NCBI RefSeq assembly: GCF_030812255.1
Contig: NZ_JAUSSH010000006.1
Coordinates: 124,001 to 188,000, forward strand
DNA from: Paeniglutamicibacter psychrophenolicus
Lineage (GTDB): Bacteria > Actinomycetota > Actinomycetes > Actinomycetales > Micrococcaceae
Length of the DNA stretch: 64,000 bases
Direction: 5' to 3'
The notes under the pieces are model-generated. The model ran no database searches and was not told where the DNA came from. It was given only the letters and a program-made list of their open reading frames with translations. Made by a program: the position numbers and the translations under genes. This document shows positions 33,270-42,788 of the stretch, piece by piece (position 1 is the first letter of the stretch; every line of letters starts with the position of its first letter).

Positions 33270-34151
33270 GTGTTAGAGGTACAAGGTCTCACCCGGCGAT
33301 TCGGTGACCGGACGGTGCTTGACGAGGTGTCGTTTTCCGTCCCCGCCGACGGCATGACAGGTTTCGTCGGGGCCAACGGCGCCGGCAAGACCACCACCAT
33401 GCGCATCATCATGGGAGTGCTCAAGTCCCATTCCGGGTCGGTGTACTTCAACGGCACGCAGATCACGAACACCGACCGGGCCCGCTTTGGCTACATGCCT
33501 GAGGAACGCGGACTCTATCCCAAGCAGCAGGTGCTGGACCAGCTCCAATACCTCGGCCAGCTGCACGGCATGAGCCGCACCGATGCCCGTACCGAGGCCC
33601 TGGACCTGCTGGACCGCTTCGGCATTGCCGATCGGACCAAGGACAAGCTCGAGTCACTCTCGCTGGGCAACCAGCAGCGCGTGCAGGTCGCCGCCTCGCT
33701 GATGCACCACCCCACCGCGTTGGTCCTGGACGAGCCGTTCTCCGGGCTGGACCCGCTGGCCGTGGACTCCATGACCAAGCTGTTGGCCGAGCGGGCCGCC
33801 ACCGGGGTGCCGATCCTCTTCTCCAGCCACCAGCTGGATCTGATCGATACGCTCTGCGACAACCTCGTGGTGCTGGCGGGAGGCAAGATCGTGGCTTCCG
33901 GCAGCGCCGCGGAGCTGCGGGCGCGGGCCAGCGCCAAGCACGTGGTGGTGACCCCGCCCGATGCCGGATGGCTGCGCGAGCAGCCCGGCGTGCGGGTGCT
34001 GGATGTCGCGGGCCCGCGGGCCCTGGTGGAGTTCACCGATGACGCCACGGCCCAGCGCGTGCTGCGCACCGCGGTGGATCGCGGGGCCGTCACCGAATTC
34101 GCCCCGCAACGTCCTTCGTTGGCAGAAATCTACCGGGAGGTCATCCGATGA
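33270..34151 (+). CDS. ABC-2-type exporter ATP-binding protein (NatA/CcmA-like)
   Basis: 293 residues. Walker A is GFVGANGAGKTTTMRIIMG, the signature reads LSLGNQQRVQVAASLMH and Walker B is ALVLDEPFSGLDPLA, with FSSHQLDLIDTL after it. The C-terminal domain of about 80 residues is typical of drug or sodium exporters. GTG start at 33270. Its stop overlaps the permease start (ATGA). Together with the two-component system upstream this looks like a stress- or antibiotic-responsive export module. Confidence 0.92.
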   Translation: MLEVQGLTRRFGDRTVLDEVSFSVPADGMTGFVGANGAGKTTTMRIIMGVLKSHSGSVYFNGTQITNTDRARFGYMPEERGLYPKQQVLDQLQYLGQLHGMSRTDARTEALDLLDRFGIADRTKDKLESLSLGNQQRVQVAASLMHHPTALVLDEPFSGLDPLAVDSMTKLLAERAATGVPILFSSHQLDLIDTLCDNLVVLAGGKIVASGSAAELRARASAKHVVVTPPDAGWLREQPGVRVLDVAGPRALVEFTDDATAQRVLRTAVDRGAVTEFAPQRPSLAEIYREVIR

Positions 34152-35386
34152 GCATCACCGATCACCGCACCAGGCCCACCGATGCACCGGTCCGGTCCGC
34201 ATCCTCTGGGCAGCCAAGCGCGCCATGGCTGATCGTGACCCTGCGCGAGGTCACGGTGAAGGTCCGGGACAAGTCGTTTCTCATCACCACGTTGGTCACC
34301 CTCGCGCTCATCGTGGGTTCGGTGGTGTTCGCCGGGATCATGGGAGACAAGACCACCACCGCCACGATTGCCTTCGAACAAAACGGCAGGACCGCTGCCC
34401 TGATGGCCTCGGCCAACGAGCTGGCCCTCGCCAACGACCGGAAGGTCGAATTGGTTTCCCATCCGGTGCCGTCAGGAACCGCGGTCCTCGAGGCCCTGCG
34501 TGCCAAGGACGTCGACCTGGTGCTCGCACCCACCCCGGATGGCTACAGCCTCACCGCGCTGAAGGAGGTGCCCGGCTCGGTCCAGTCGCTGCTCGGCGAC
34601 GCGGCAAGCGCCCAGGCACTGGAATTCAACGCCGGGAAGCTGGGGGTCTCCCCCGAGTCGTTGACCGCAGGTTCCACCGTGAGCCCGGTGCTGCTCGACG
34701 GGGATTCGGAACGCAACTCGATGGCCATGGTCATGGGCTTCATCTTCTCGTTCCTGTTCTACATGTCCGCAATGATCTTCGGGATGCCGATCGCCAACTC
34801 GGTGGTGGAGGAAAAGCAGAACCGGGTGGTGGAGATCCTGGCCACCGCCATCCCCATCCGCCAGCTGCTCGCGGGCAAGATCCTGGGCAACATGATCCTG
34901 GCCATGGGGCAGCTGTGCCTGTTCACGGGGATCGGCCTGCTGGCCCTGAACATGATGCCCACCCCGGTCCCGTTCGTTTCGGTGGTGTTCGCCACCGCCG
35001 GCTGGTTCCTGGCCTTCTTCCTGGCCGGCTTCCTGATCCTTGCCGCGGTCTGGGCGGCACTGGGCGCCATGGCCTCGCGCACCGAGGACCTGCAGCAGTC
35101 CACGGGCCCGGTGATCATGGTGCTGGTGGCGGTGTTGTTCACCGGCATCTACGCCAAGGGCACGTTGTTGGTCGTCGCGTCCTATGTCCCGGTGATTTCC
35201 TCGGTGGCCATGCCGATCCGCTTGCTGAGCAGCGATGTTCCGCTGTGGGAGCCTTTCGCCTCGCTGGCCGTTGCCGTCGCGGCGGCATGGGCCATGGTGC
35301 TGTTCGGCGAGAAGATCTACCGCCGGGCCATCATGCAGACCGGTTCTGCGCTGTCCTGGCGCAAGGCGCTGAAGCTCGAGGACTAG
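34148..35386 (+). CDS. ABC-2-type exporter permease (NatB-like)
   Basis: 412 residues. One N-terminal helix (FLITTLVTLALIVGSVVFAG), a large external domain of about 150 residues, then five hydrophobic segments with the ABC-2 motif NSVVEEKQNRVVEILATAIP ahead of RQLLAGKILGNMILAMGQ. This is the NatB/YhaP-type topology. It is coupled to the ATPase gene by a 4-nt overlap and forms the exporter with it. Substrate unknown. Confidence 0.9.
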   Translation: MSITDHRTRPTDAPVRSASSGQPSAPWLIVTLREVTVKVRDKSFLITTLVTLALIVGSVVFAGIMGDKTTTATIAFEQNGRTAALMASANELALANDRKVELVSHPVPSGTAVLEALRAKDVDLVLAPTPDGYSLTALKEVPGSVQSLLGDAASAQALEFNAGKLGVSPESLTAGSTVSPVLLDGDSERNSMAMVMGFIFSFLFYMSAMIFGMPIANSVVEEKQNRVVEILATAIPIRQLLAGKILGNMILAMGQLCLFTGIGLLALNMMPTPVPFVSVVFATAGWFLAFFLAGFLILAAVWAALGAMASRTEDLQQSTGPVIMVLVAVLFTGIYAKGTLLVVASYVPVISSVAMPIRLLSSDVPLWEPFASLAVAVAAAWAMVLFGEKIYRRAIMQTGSALSWRKALKLED

Positions 35387-35395
35387 CCACAGCTT

Positions 35396-35821
35396 TCAAG
35401 GAACAAGTTGAATTTGCCGCAGGGCGCCATCTCGCGCGGCCGCGATATGCCCAAAATCCTTGTCACATGAAATCACGGTGGCATTGTTGAGCATGGCGTA
35501 AGTTGCGATAAGCGTGTCGCTTGCTCCAGCGGCACGAACCAGTCCGTTCCCCCGCAGTGCGGATTGGATCACGAGTACGTCATGCACTGTTGGATGAACC
35601 AAGGGTTGCAACAGTTTTTCCATCCGCATCCGGTAATTATCATGCTCCACCTTGTTTCGCGCCATGAAGCAATATTCCAGGGCGGCAGGCGGGCATGTCA
35701 TGATCACTCCTCGGTGAGAAATGTGGTCGATAAATCCGGTCACCGGATTCCTGGAGCCATAATGTGACCATGCGCTGGCATCGATGAGATACAGCGGAAG
35801 CGACGACCCGAGGCCGTTCAT
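35396..35821 (-). CDS. PIN-domain toxin (VapC-like ribonuclease)
   Basis: 141 residues. The PIN acidic residues are all present: Asp14 in YLIDASAW, Glu49 in ALEYCFMA, Asp102 in GASDTLIATYAM and Asp120/Asp122 in SCDKDFGHIA, so the Mg-dependent RNase is probably active. The gene starts at the ATG at 35821, which shares its A with the antitoxin stop codon (TGATG); a GTG at 35824 is the alternative. Its AT-content is higher than that of flanking genes, in keeping with a mobile toxin-antitoxin cassette between the exporter and putA. Confidence 0.88.
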   Translation of the reverse strand: MNGLGSSLPLYLIDASAWSHYGSRNPVTGFIDHISHRGVIMTCPPAALEYCFMARNKVEHDNYRMRMEKLLQPLVHPTVHDVLVIQSALRGNGLVRAAGASDTLIATYAMLNNATVISCDKDFGHIAAARDGALRQIQLVP

Positions 35822-36045
35822 CACGCCACGGAAGTATCTGAATCCGGGTAGTCGATAACGGTGGCTCGTCGTTGTTCCACAGTCATGGGATGGGCTTTCA
35901 TGTCATCCAACACGGCTTGCTGGTGGTTCAAGGCAAGCACGACGTCCAGGGCCATGTCGATGGCTTCTCGGGCCGAGCCTGCGGACAAGATTCTTTTGGC
36001 TTCCTCAATTTTGGCTTTGTCGACATCGACAGAAGTGATGGCCAT
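35821..36045 (-). CDS. VapB-type antitoxin
   Basis: 74 residues. The N-terminus AITSVDVDKAKIEEAKRILS, followed by AGSAREAIDMALDVVLALNH, is the ribbon-helix-helix-like pattern of VapB antitoxins; the C-terminal part should wrap around the PIN toxin. The ATG at 36045 fits the domain; a GTG at 36054, three nt after GAAGGGAAC, is an alternative. The overlap with vapC is the usual coupling, and the protein should autorepress the pair. Confidence 0.85.
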   Translation of the reverse strand: MAITSVDVDKAKIEEAKRILSAGSAREAIDMALDVVLALNHQQAVLDDMKAHPMTVEQRRATVIDYPDSDTSVA

Positions 36046-36183
36046 GACGACCACGTTCCCTTCAATTCTGCGTATATCGGTGAGTATATGGGTCACTGGT
36101 TTTCGCTGGAAGGCTTCGGACGACCTGAAGTTCGGGGGCCGTCCCCAGCCAAGTGTTGCCCACCTCTGCAGCAAACAGCGAAG

Positions 36184-36214
36184 GCCCGCAGCTCCCGGGC
36201 AGGGGGCTGCGGGC
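36184..36214 (-). terminator. Hairpin between putA and vapBC
   Basis: A perfect 9-bp stem (36184-36192 with 36206-36214) about 25 bp after the putA stop codon, probably ending the putA transcript before the vapB gene. Weak T content on either side. Confidence 0.6.
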
Positions 36215-36238
36215 TTTCTCATCAGCGGGCCGCGGTTG

Positions 36239-39200
36239 TTAGATAACCGAGTCGCTCAGGTGGTTCGGGGTGCCGAAGCGGTGCGCGGTGATGGAAACCG
36301 CCTGCTCGTGCAGGAAGGTCAGCATTTCCACCCGACCCGCGGAAACCACGTTGTTGGCGTAGATGGCAACATCGGGCTTGCCGTTGGTTGCCTCGGCGAC
36401 ATCCATGACTGAGCCGCCGATCAGGCGGATTCGGGCTGCGGAGTCCGGACCGGTCTTGGCGGCCAGGCGTGCCGCGCGAGCGCCGAAACCCTGGGCATCC
36501 TCAACCACGACGGTGGCGGAGGATTCAGTGAGCACGGAGCGGATTGCGGCCGGGACTTCGACGGCGGAGGAAACGGTGACGCGGGAACCGGCGGCGATGC
36601 CCGCGGCAACGACGCGAACCAGCTCGGCGATGCCGTGGCCCGAGGTCTCGTTCTCGAAGCGCACGGTCACCGGCAGGGCGCGGTAGCGGAAGACGTTGCG
36701 CTCGGCGTGCAGGCCGGAGACGTCCTTGGCGGTGTTGAACTCGTTGGCCCAGACGGCGGCGTCGGAGGCCAGCGCGCCTTCGAGCCAGGACAGGTCCGCA
36801 GCCTCGAGGCCGGACTCGCCGGCAGCCTTCAGCAGCGCGGAGGAGGTTGCCGAGAGCGTCCCGGTGTGTGCCACCGGGGCGTCTTCCCAGGAGCCCATGC
36901 CCACCAGGTAGTTCGGACCGCCGGCCTTGGTGCCGGCACCGATGGCCGACTTCTTCCAGCCGCCGAACGGCTGGCGCTGCACGATGGCACCGGTGATGCC
37001 GCGGTTGATGTAGAGGTTGCCGGCCTGGATGTTCTCCAGCCAGTAGGCCATCTCATCCGAATCCAGCGAGTGCAGGCCCGAAGTCAGGCCGTAGTCGATG
37101 TCGTTGACAATGGCCACTGCCTCTTCGAGGGTCTCCGCGGTCATGACGCCGAGGATCGGGCCGAAGTACTCGGTGAGGTGGTACTCGGAGCCGCGCTTGA
37201 CCCCCGAGCGGACGCCCGGGCTCCACAGCTTGCCGGACTCGTCGAGCTTCTTGGGCTCAAGTACCCACTTCTCGCCCTCGCCCAGCGTGGTCAGGCCGCG
37301 CAGCAGCTTGCCCTCGGCCGGTGCAATGACCGGGCCCATCTGGGTCTGCGGGTCCTGCGGGTAGCCGACCTTCAGCGAGCGGATGTCGTCGATGAGCTGG
37401 TTGTGGAAGCGCTTGGAGTCCGCTGCCGAGCCCACCAGGATCACCAGCGAGGCGGCCGAGCACTTCTGGCCGGCGTGGCCGAAGGCCGAGGCCGCGACGT
37501 CCTTGGCGGCCAGGTCCAGGTCGGCGTGCGGGGTGACGATCACGGCGTTCTTGCCCGAGGTTTCGGCCAGCAGCGGCAGGTCCTTGCGGAAGGAACGGAA
37601 GAGCTGTGCGGTCTCGTAGCCGCCGGTGAGGATCAACCGGTCAACGCTCGGGTGTGACACCAGTTCGGTGCCCAGCCCGCGTTCGGAGAGCTGGACCAGC
37701 TGCAGGACATCGCGCGGCACGCCGGCTTCCCACAGGGCCTCGACCATGACGGCGCCGGAGCGTGCCGCCTGGCCCGCGGGCTTGATGATGACCGCGGAGC
37801 CGGCGGCCAGCGCCGAGAGGGTGGAGCCGGCCGGGATGGCCACCGGGAAGTTCCACGGCGGGGTGACAACGGTCAGCTTCGAGGGCACGAAGGTGGCGCC
37901 GTCGACGTTTTCCAGCTCCAGGCCGCGCTGGGCGTAGTAGTGGGCGAAGTCGATGGCTTCGGAGACCTCGGGGTCGCCCTGGTCCAGGGTCTTGCCGCAT
38001 TCGGAGCCCATGACCTCGAGCAGGTCGGCGCGGTGCGCCTCCAGGGCGGCACCGGCGCGGTGCAGGATCGCGGCGCGGGCGGCGGCGCCCATGGCCTGCC
38101 AGGACTCGGAGGCCGCAACGGCGGTCTGAACGACCTGGTTCAGCTCGTCCTCGGTGTGGATCATGGCCTTGGCCACGGAGTCGTTGCCGAGGGTCGAGCC
38201 GACCATCTTGTTCACGATCTCCCGGCCCCAGGCGCGGTTGCCCGGCAGGTCGGGGTCGGTGTCGGGGGTGTTTTCGAAGTCGAGCGTGCCGTCGGCCAGC
38301 GCGGCGAGCTTGGCCTCGATCGCCTCGGGGTCCACGATGTTGCGGTCCTGGATGCGGTGCGGTGCCGGGACGGAGTCGTCCAGGTCCGCCAGGGAGGCGA
38401 GGAAGCGCTGCTTCTCGCGCTCGAACAGGGCTTCGTTCTTGTCCAGCTCGAAGACCGCGGACATGAAGTTTTCCTGGCTGGCGCCCTCTTCGAGGCGGCG
38501 GATCAGGTAGGCGATGGCCACGTCGAACTCGCCCGGGTGCACGACCGGCGTGTAGAGCAGCAGGCGCCCGACATCCTTGCGCACTGCCTCGGCCTGGCCG
38601 GTGGCCATGCCCAGCAGCATCTCGAATTCGATGCCCTCGGTGACGCCGCGGCCCTGGGCCAGCAGCCAGGCCAGGGCGACGTCGAAGAGGTTGTGGCCGG
38701 CGATGCCGATGCGCACGTTTTCCACGTGGCCCGGTCGCAGTGCGTAGTCCAGCACCGACTTGTAGGAGGTGTCCGAGTCCTGCTTGGTGTTCCAGGTGGC
38801 AACCGGCCAGCCGTGCAGGTTTGCCTCGACCTGCTCCATCGGAAGGTTTGCACCCTTCACGACGCGGACCTTGATCGGGGCGCCGCCGAGGCCCACGCGC
38901 TGGGCGGACCATTCCTGCAGGTGGATCATGGCCGACAGGGCGTCGGGAAGGTAGGCCTGCAGCACGATGCCGGCCTCCAGGTCACGGAATTCGGGGAGGT
39001 CGAGGATCCGGGTGAAGACCGCAATGGTCAAATCCAGGTCCTTGTACTCCTCCATGTCCAGGTTGATGAACTTCTTTTTGGGCGCGGAGGTGGCGGCCAG
39101 GCGGTAGAGCGGGATGAGCTTTTCGATGATGTGCTCGACGGCCTCGTCGAAGGCCCAGTGGTTGTGCGGGGCCACGGTGGAGGAGACCTTGATGGACACG

Positions 39201-39775
39201 TAGTCGACATCGTCGCGGGCCAGCAGCTTGTGGGTTCCCTCGAGGCGGCGGGCGGCTTCGCCCTCGCCGAGGATCGCTTCGCCCAGGAGGTTGACGTTGA
39301 GGTCGATGCCCTCCTTCTTGATCTTGGAGATCGAGGCGCCGAGCTTGGCGTCGGTGGCGTCGATGATCAGGTGGCCGACCATCTCGCGCAACACGCGGCG
39401 GGCCACCGGAACCACGATGCCCGGCAGGATCGGGGCCATGGTGCCACCCAGGGCCACGGCCGACTTCATGTACCAAGGCAGGAAGGAGGGGACCTTCGGG
39501 GCCAGGGCCTTGAGGTTGCGGGCGGCGACCTTCAGGTCCTCGGGGCGGATCACGCCGTCGACGAAGCCGACGGTGAAGTCCAGGCCATTGGGGTCCTTGA
39601 GCACACCGGCAAGCTGCGCGGCGGAGGCATCTACGGGAACCTTCGAGCCTTCGGTGAGCCAGTGGCGCACCAACTTGATGGCTTCGTCTGCAAGGTCCTG
39701 GGGGCGGACCAGAGCGGTGCCGTCGGCGGCGAGGGCCGGCGGGACTACACGCACGTGCGGGGTCGTAAGGGACAC
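36239..39775 (-). CDS. putA: Bifunctional proline dehydrogenase/L-glutamate-gamma-semialdehyde dehydrogenase
   Basis: 1178 residues. The proline dehydrogenase barrel (roughly residues 90-430, FAD-dependent) includes VSIKVSSTVAPHNHW, FINLDMEEYKDLDL, GIVLQAYLPDALSAM and RVVKGANLPMEQVEA. The aldehyde dehydrogenase domain (about 520-1000) has VVTPPWNFPVAIPAG, LLAETSGKNAVIV and catalytic Cys772 in FGHAGQKCSAASLV. The last 170 residues resemble the extra aldehyde-dehydrogenase-like C-terminal domain of type B PutA. No DNA-binding ribbon-helix-helix is present, so it does not repress itself as enterobacterial PutA does. It oxidises proline to glutamate. The GTG at 39775 has AAGGAG at ideal spacing. 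Divergent from a LysR regulator. Confidence 0.95.
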   Translation of the reverse strand: MSLTTPHVRVVPPALAADGTALVRPQDLADEAIKLVRHWLTEGSKVPVDASAAQLAGVLKDPNGLDFTVGFVDGVIRPEDLKVAARNLKALAPKVPSFLPWYMKSAVALGGTMAPILPGIVVPVARRVLREMVGHLIIDATDAKLGASISKIKKEGIDLNVNLLGEAILGEGEAARRLEGTHKLLARDDVDYVSIKVSSTVAPHNHWAFDEAVEHIIEKLIPLYRLAATSAPKKKFINLDMEEYKDLDLTIAVFTRILDLPEFRDLEAGIVLQAYLPDALSAMIHLQEWSAQRVGLGGAPIKVRVVKGANLPMEQVEANLHGWPVATWNTKQDSDTSYKSVLDYALRPGHVENVRIGIAGHNLFDVALAWLLAQGRGVTEGIEFEMLLGMATGQAEAVRKDVGRLLLYTPVVHPGEFDVAIAYLIRRLEEGASQENFMSAVFELDKNEALFEREKQRFLASLADLDDSVPAPHRIQDRNIVDPEAIEAKLAALADGTLDFENTPDTDPDLPGNRAWGREIVNKMVGSTLGNDSVAKAMIHTEDELNQVVQTAVAASESWQAMGAAARAAILHRAGAALEAHRADLLEVMGSECGKTLDQGDPEVSEAIDFAHYYAQRGLELENVDGATFVPSKLTVVTPPWNFPVAIPAGSTLSALAAGSAVIIKPAGQAARSGAVMVEALWEAGVPRDVLQLVQLSERGLGTELVSHPSVDRLILTGGYETAQLFRSFRKDLPLLAETSGKNAVIVTPHADLDLAAKDVAASAFGHAGQKCSAASLVILVGSAADSKRFHNQLIDDIRSLKVGYPQDPQTQMGPVIAPAEGKLLRGLTTLGEGEKWVLEPKKLDESGKLWSPGVRSGVKRGSEYHLTEYFGPILGVMTAETLEEAVAIVNDIDYGLTSGLHSLDSDEMAYWLENIQAGNLYINRGITGAIVQRQPFGGWKKSAIGAGTKAGGPNYLVGMGSWEDAPVAHTGTLSATSSALLKAAGESGLEAADLSWLEGALASDAAVWANEFNTAKDVSGLHAERNVFRYRALPVTVRFENETSGHGIAELVRVVAAGIAAGSRVTVSSAVEVPAAIRSVLTESSATVVVEDAQGFGARAARLAAKTGPDSAARIRLIGGSVMDVAEATNGKPDVAIYANNVVSAGRVEMLTFLHEQAVSITAHRFGTPNHLSDSVI

Positions 39776-39890
39776 GGCTGCTTCTCCTTGGAAGGAAGGG
39801 GTGGCTAAAAAAGGGGCTACCACTACCCATCTTGCACACGAAAGGTGTCGCTTTGATAGGCGGGTTCACCAGTCAGTATGGACCCAACCA

Positions 39891-39908
39891 TCACTTCGGC
39901 AAAAGTGA
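39891..39908. promoter_or_regulatory. Palindrome between putA and the LysR gene
   Basis: TCACTT-N6-AAGTGA lies in the 233-bp gap between the divergent putA and lysR-type genes, which is otherwise richer in A and T than the coding DNA. It is a candidate operator for the adjacent LysR-type regulator. Confidence 0.4.
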
Positions 39909-40008
39909 ACAAACCCGAACGAATTGCTTCGGCTTTTCCAATGTATCGTTGGGGTATCGGCAAAGGCCGCATTCCGGCCGCGCCACCGAGCATCCCAGGG
40001 AGCCAACC

Positions 40009-40953
40009 ATGCTTGAAATCCGCCGCCTGCGGCTGCTGCGGGAGCTGAGCATCCGCGGCACCATTGCCGAGGTTTCCGACGCCCTGAGCTACAGCCCCTC
40101 TTCCGTTTCCCAGCAGCTTTCGCTGCTGGAAAAGGAAACCGGCGTGAAGCTGCTGCGCAAGGTCGGCCGGCGCCTGCAGCTGACCCCGCAGGCCGAGGTC
40201 CTGGTCGCCCACACCGACGAGTTGCTCGATTCCATGGAACGTGCCGAGGCCGACCTCGCCTCGACCCAGCCGGCGATTGCCGGCACGGTGCGCCTGGCGG
40301 TGTTCCAGACAGCGGTGCTCTCGCTGATTCCCACGGTGCTGCGCGAGCTGCGGCGCCAGTACCCGCACCTGCGGGTGGAGATGGTGCAGCACGAGCCGGA
40401 AACCGCATTGCATGAGACGTGGGCGCGGGATTTCGACCTGGTCGTCGCCGAGCAGTACCCCGGGCATGCGGCCCCTCACTATGAGGCCCTGGACCGCAAG
40501 ATCCTGGCCCACGACGCCATCCGACTGGCACTGCCTGGAAACAACGACGAGATGCCCGCGGAGTTCCGGCATGTCTCCTCCATCGAGACCGCGGCGGGCC
40601 TCCCGTGGGTCATGGAGCCGCGCGGTGCGGCCTCCCGGCACTGGGCCGAGCAAGCCTGCCGCACCGCGGGCTTCGAGCCGGATGTGCGCTACGAGACTGC
40701 GGACCTGCAGGCCCACGTGCGATTGGTCGAATCCGGCAATGCCGTGGCCCTGCTGCCGGATTTGGTCTGGGCCTACCGGGTCCGGGACCTGCGTGTGATC
40801 GACCTGCCCGGAGCCCCGCACCGGACCATGTTCACCGCCATGCGGCACTCCTCCGCGCAGCACCCCGGATTGGTCGCCGTGCGCAAGGCGCTGCACGAGC
40901 AGGCGGTGGCGCTCCCCGGACCGCATGCGGTCGGCGACAGTACGGTTACTTAG
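40009..40953 (+). CDS. LysR-family regulator, probable controller of putA
   Basis: 314 residues. N-terminal winged helix-turn-helix (MLEIRRLRLLRELSIRGTIA, AEVSDALSYSPSSVSQQLSL) and a LysR substrate-binding domain (GTVRLAVFQTAVLSLIPTVL onwards). It diverges from putA, and putP follows on the same strand, so it most likely tunes proline catabolism, standing in for the DNA-binding part missing from PutA. The ATG at 40009 is preferred: the frame is open further upstream but the HTH starts here. The inducer is presumably proline or a derivative (inference). Confidence 0.85.
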   Translation: MLEIRRLRLLRELSIRGTIAEVSDALSYSPSSVSQQLSLLEKETGVKLLRKVGRRLQLTPQAEVLVAHTDELLDSMERAEADLASTQPAIAGTVRLAVFQTAVLSLIPTVLRELRRQYPHLRVEMVQHEPETALHETWARDFDLVVAEQYPGHAAPHYEALDRKILAHDAIRLALPGNNDEMPAEFRHVSSIETAAGLPWVMEPRGAASRHWAEQACRTAGFEPDVRYETADLQAHVRLVESGNAVALLPDLVWAYRVRDLRVIDLPGAPHRTMFTAMRHSSAQHPGLVAVRKALHEQAVALPGPHAVGDSTVT

Positions 40954-41134
40954 GTCACAAACACGTAACGACGCCGTGAGAGCCGCCACAAACCGGTGAA
41001 CTTTGCTGTCATACTCGAGACCGGTTGCGTTCCACAGGCACGTGCCGGTGCGGCAGTGCAACCGTGCCGCCGGCAACGAAAGACCCCGGAGATCACCCTT
41101 CCCCGGGACGCCCCAACCTTCATGAGGACCCATC

Positions 41135-42664
41135 ATGTCCGATTCAACATTCCAGCTGATAGCCATCGCGGTGTACCTTGCCGCCATGCTGGGCATCGGC
41201 TACTTCGCGTTCAAGCGCACCAACAACATCGACGACTACATGCTCGCGGGCCGCGGGCTGAAGCCCGGGGTCGCAGCGCTCTCCGCCGGCGCCTCCGACA
41301 TGTCCGGCTGGCTGCTGATGGGCCTGCCAGGCGCGATCTACCTCAATGGCCTCATCGAGGCCTGGATCGCCATCGGCCTGACCATCGGCGCATGGCTGAA
41401 CTGGAAGTTCGTGGCCCCGCGCCTGCGCTCCTACACGGCGGTGGCGCAGAACGCGATCACCATCCCCAGCTTCTTCGAGAAGCGGCTGAAGGACAACAGC
41501 CACTTCCTGCGCATCGCCGCCTCGGTCATCATCCTGGCGTTCTTCACCTTCTACGTCTCCTCAGGCATGGTGGCGGCGGGCAAGTTCTTCGAGTCCTCCT
41601 TCGGCTGGAACTACTTCACCGGCCTGTTCGTGGTCGCCGCAGTCACGCTGCTCTACACGCTCTTTGGCGGCTTCCTCGGTGCAACCCTCACCGACGTGGC
41701 CCAGGGACTGCTGATGTTTGCCGCACTCATTGCCGTCCCAATCGTGGCCATCTTCCAGATGGGCAACATCGGGCAGATCGGTGACAAGATCACGCAGGTC
41801 AACCCGGATGCGCTGAACCTGTTCTCGTCCTTCAACACGACCAACGGATTCCTGGCCGCCGTCGCCATCTTCTCCACCGCCGCCTGGGGCCTGGGCTACT
41901 TCGGCCAGCCACACATCATCGTGCGCTTCATGGCGCTGCGCTCCCCGTCCGAGGCCAAGACGGCCCGACGCATCGGCATCGGCTGGATGATGCTCACGGC
42001 ACTGGGCGCGATCGTCACCGCACTGGTCGGCATCGCCTACTTTGCCGGCAGCCCGGAAAAGGAGATCACCGACCCGGAGACGGTCTTCCTGCTGCTGAGC
42101 CAGATCTTCTTCCACCCGTTCGTGGCCGGGCTGGTGCTCGCCGCTGTGTTGGCGGCCATCATGTCCACCATGTCCTCGCAGCTGATCGTTTGCTCCTCGG
42201 CCCTGGTCGAGGACCTGTACAACATCGCCGGCAAGAAGCTGGCCCCCAAGCGCGAGGTCATGCTCGGGCGCACCGGCGTGCTGGTCGTGGCCGTTGTTGC
42301 CGCTGCGCTGGCCCTGAACCGGGACTCCAGCATCCTGGAGCTGGTTTCCTTCGCCTGGGCCGGCTTCGGCGCGGCCTTCGGACCGATCGTGCTGCTGAGC
42401 CTGTACTGGCGCAAGCTGACCTCCACCGGCGCCCTGGCGGGCATGATCACCGGTGCCGTGACGGTCTTCGTCTGGGGCAACATCGACGTGTTGTCCTCGG
42501 CCATGTACGAGATCGTTCCGGGCTTCGTGCTCAACCTCGTCGTTGCCGTGTTGGTCTCCCGTGCCACCTACAAGCACAACGCCGCCATCGAGGAGGAGTT
42601 CTCCGCGATGGAAGCGGAAATCGAGGAGAACGCACCCTACGTCGAGGCACCCGTCGTTCCGTAG
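41135..42664 (+). CDS. putP: Sodium/proline symporter
   Basis: 509 residues, a member of the sodium:solute symporter family with about 13 membrane segments. Na+ and proline-site regions of PutP are visible: NNIDDYMLAGRGLKPGVAAL, SAGASDMSGWLLMGLPGAIY, then WGLGYFGQPHIIVRFMALRS and IMSTMSSQLIVCSSALVEDL. It imports proline with Na+, feeding the neighbouring PutA. GAGGACCC before the ATG at 41135. A hairpin lies after the stop codon. Confidence 0.94.
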   Translation: MSDSTFQLIAIAVYLAAMLGIGYFAFKRTNNIDDYMLAGRGLKPGVAALSAGASDMSGWLLMGLPGAIYLNGLIEAWIAIGLTIGAWLNWKFVAPRLRSYTAVAQNAITIPSFFEKRLKDNSHFLRIAASVIILAFFTFYVSSGMVAAGKFFESSFGWNYFTGLFVVAAVTLLYTLFGGFLGATLTDVAQGLLMFAALIAVPIVAIFQMGNIGQIGDKITQVNPDALNLFSSFNTTNGFLAAVAIFSTAAWGLGYFGQPHIIVRFMALRSPSEAKTARRIGIGWMMLTALGAIVTALVGIAYFAGSPEKEITDPETVFLLLSQIFFHPFVAGLVLAAVLAAIMSTMSSQLIVCSSALVEDLYNIAGKKLAPKREVMLGRTGVLVVAVVAAALALNRDSSILELVSFAWAGFGAAFGPIVLLSLYWRKLTSTGALAGMITGAVTVFVWGNIDVLSSAMYEIVPGFVLNLVVAVLVSRATYKHNAAIEEEFSAMEAEIEENAPYVEAPVVP

Positions 42665-42684
42665 CCAACGCCTGGATGTGACTC

Positions 42685-42715
42685 TGCCCCCTCGCCATGT
42701 TTCGGCGAGGGGGCA
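42685..42715 (+). terminator. Hairpin terminator of putP
   Basis: A perfect 12-bp GC-rich stem (42685-42696 with 42704-42715) and 7-nt loop, about 20 bp after the stop codon; no T run. Confidence 0.7.
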
Positions 42716-42788
42716 CTGTCGTGCTTGACTTGGAACGACAAATAGTCACTCGCTTATACAAAGAGCCCCTGAGAGGGAGGAAAGTCGC

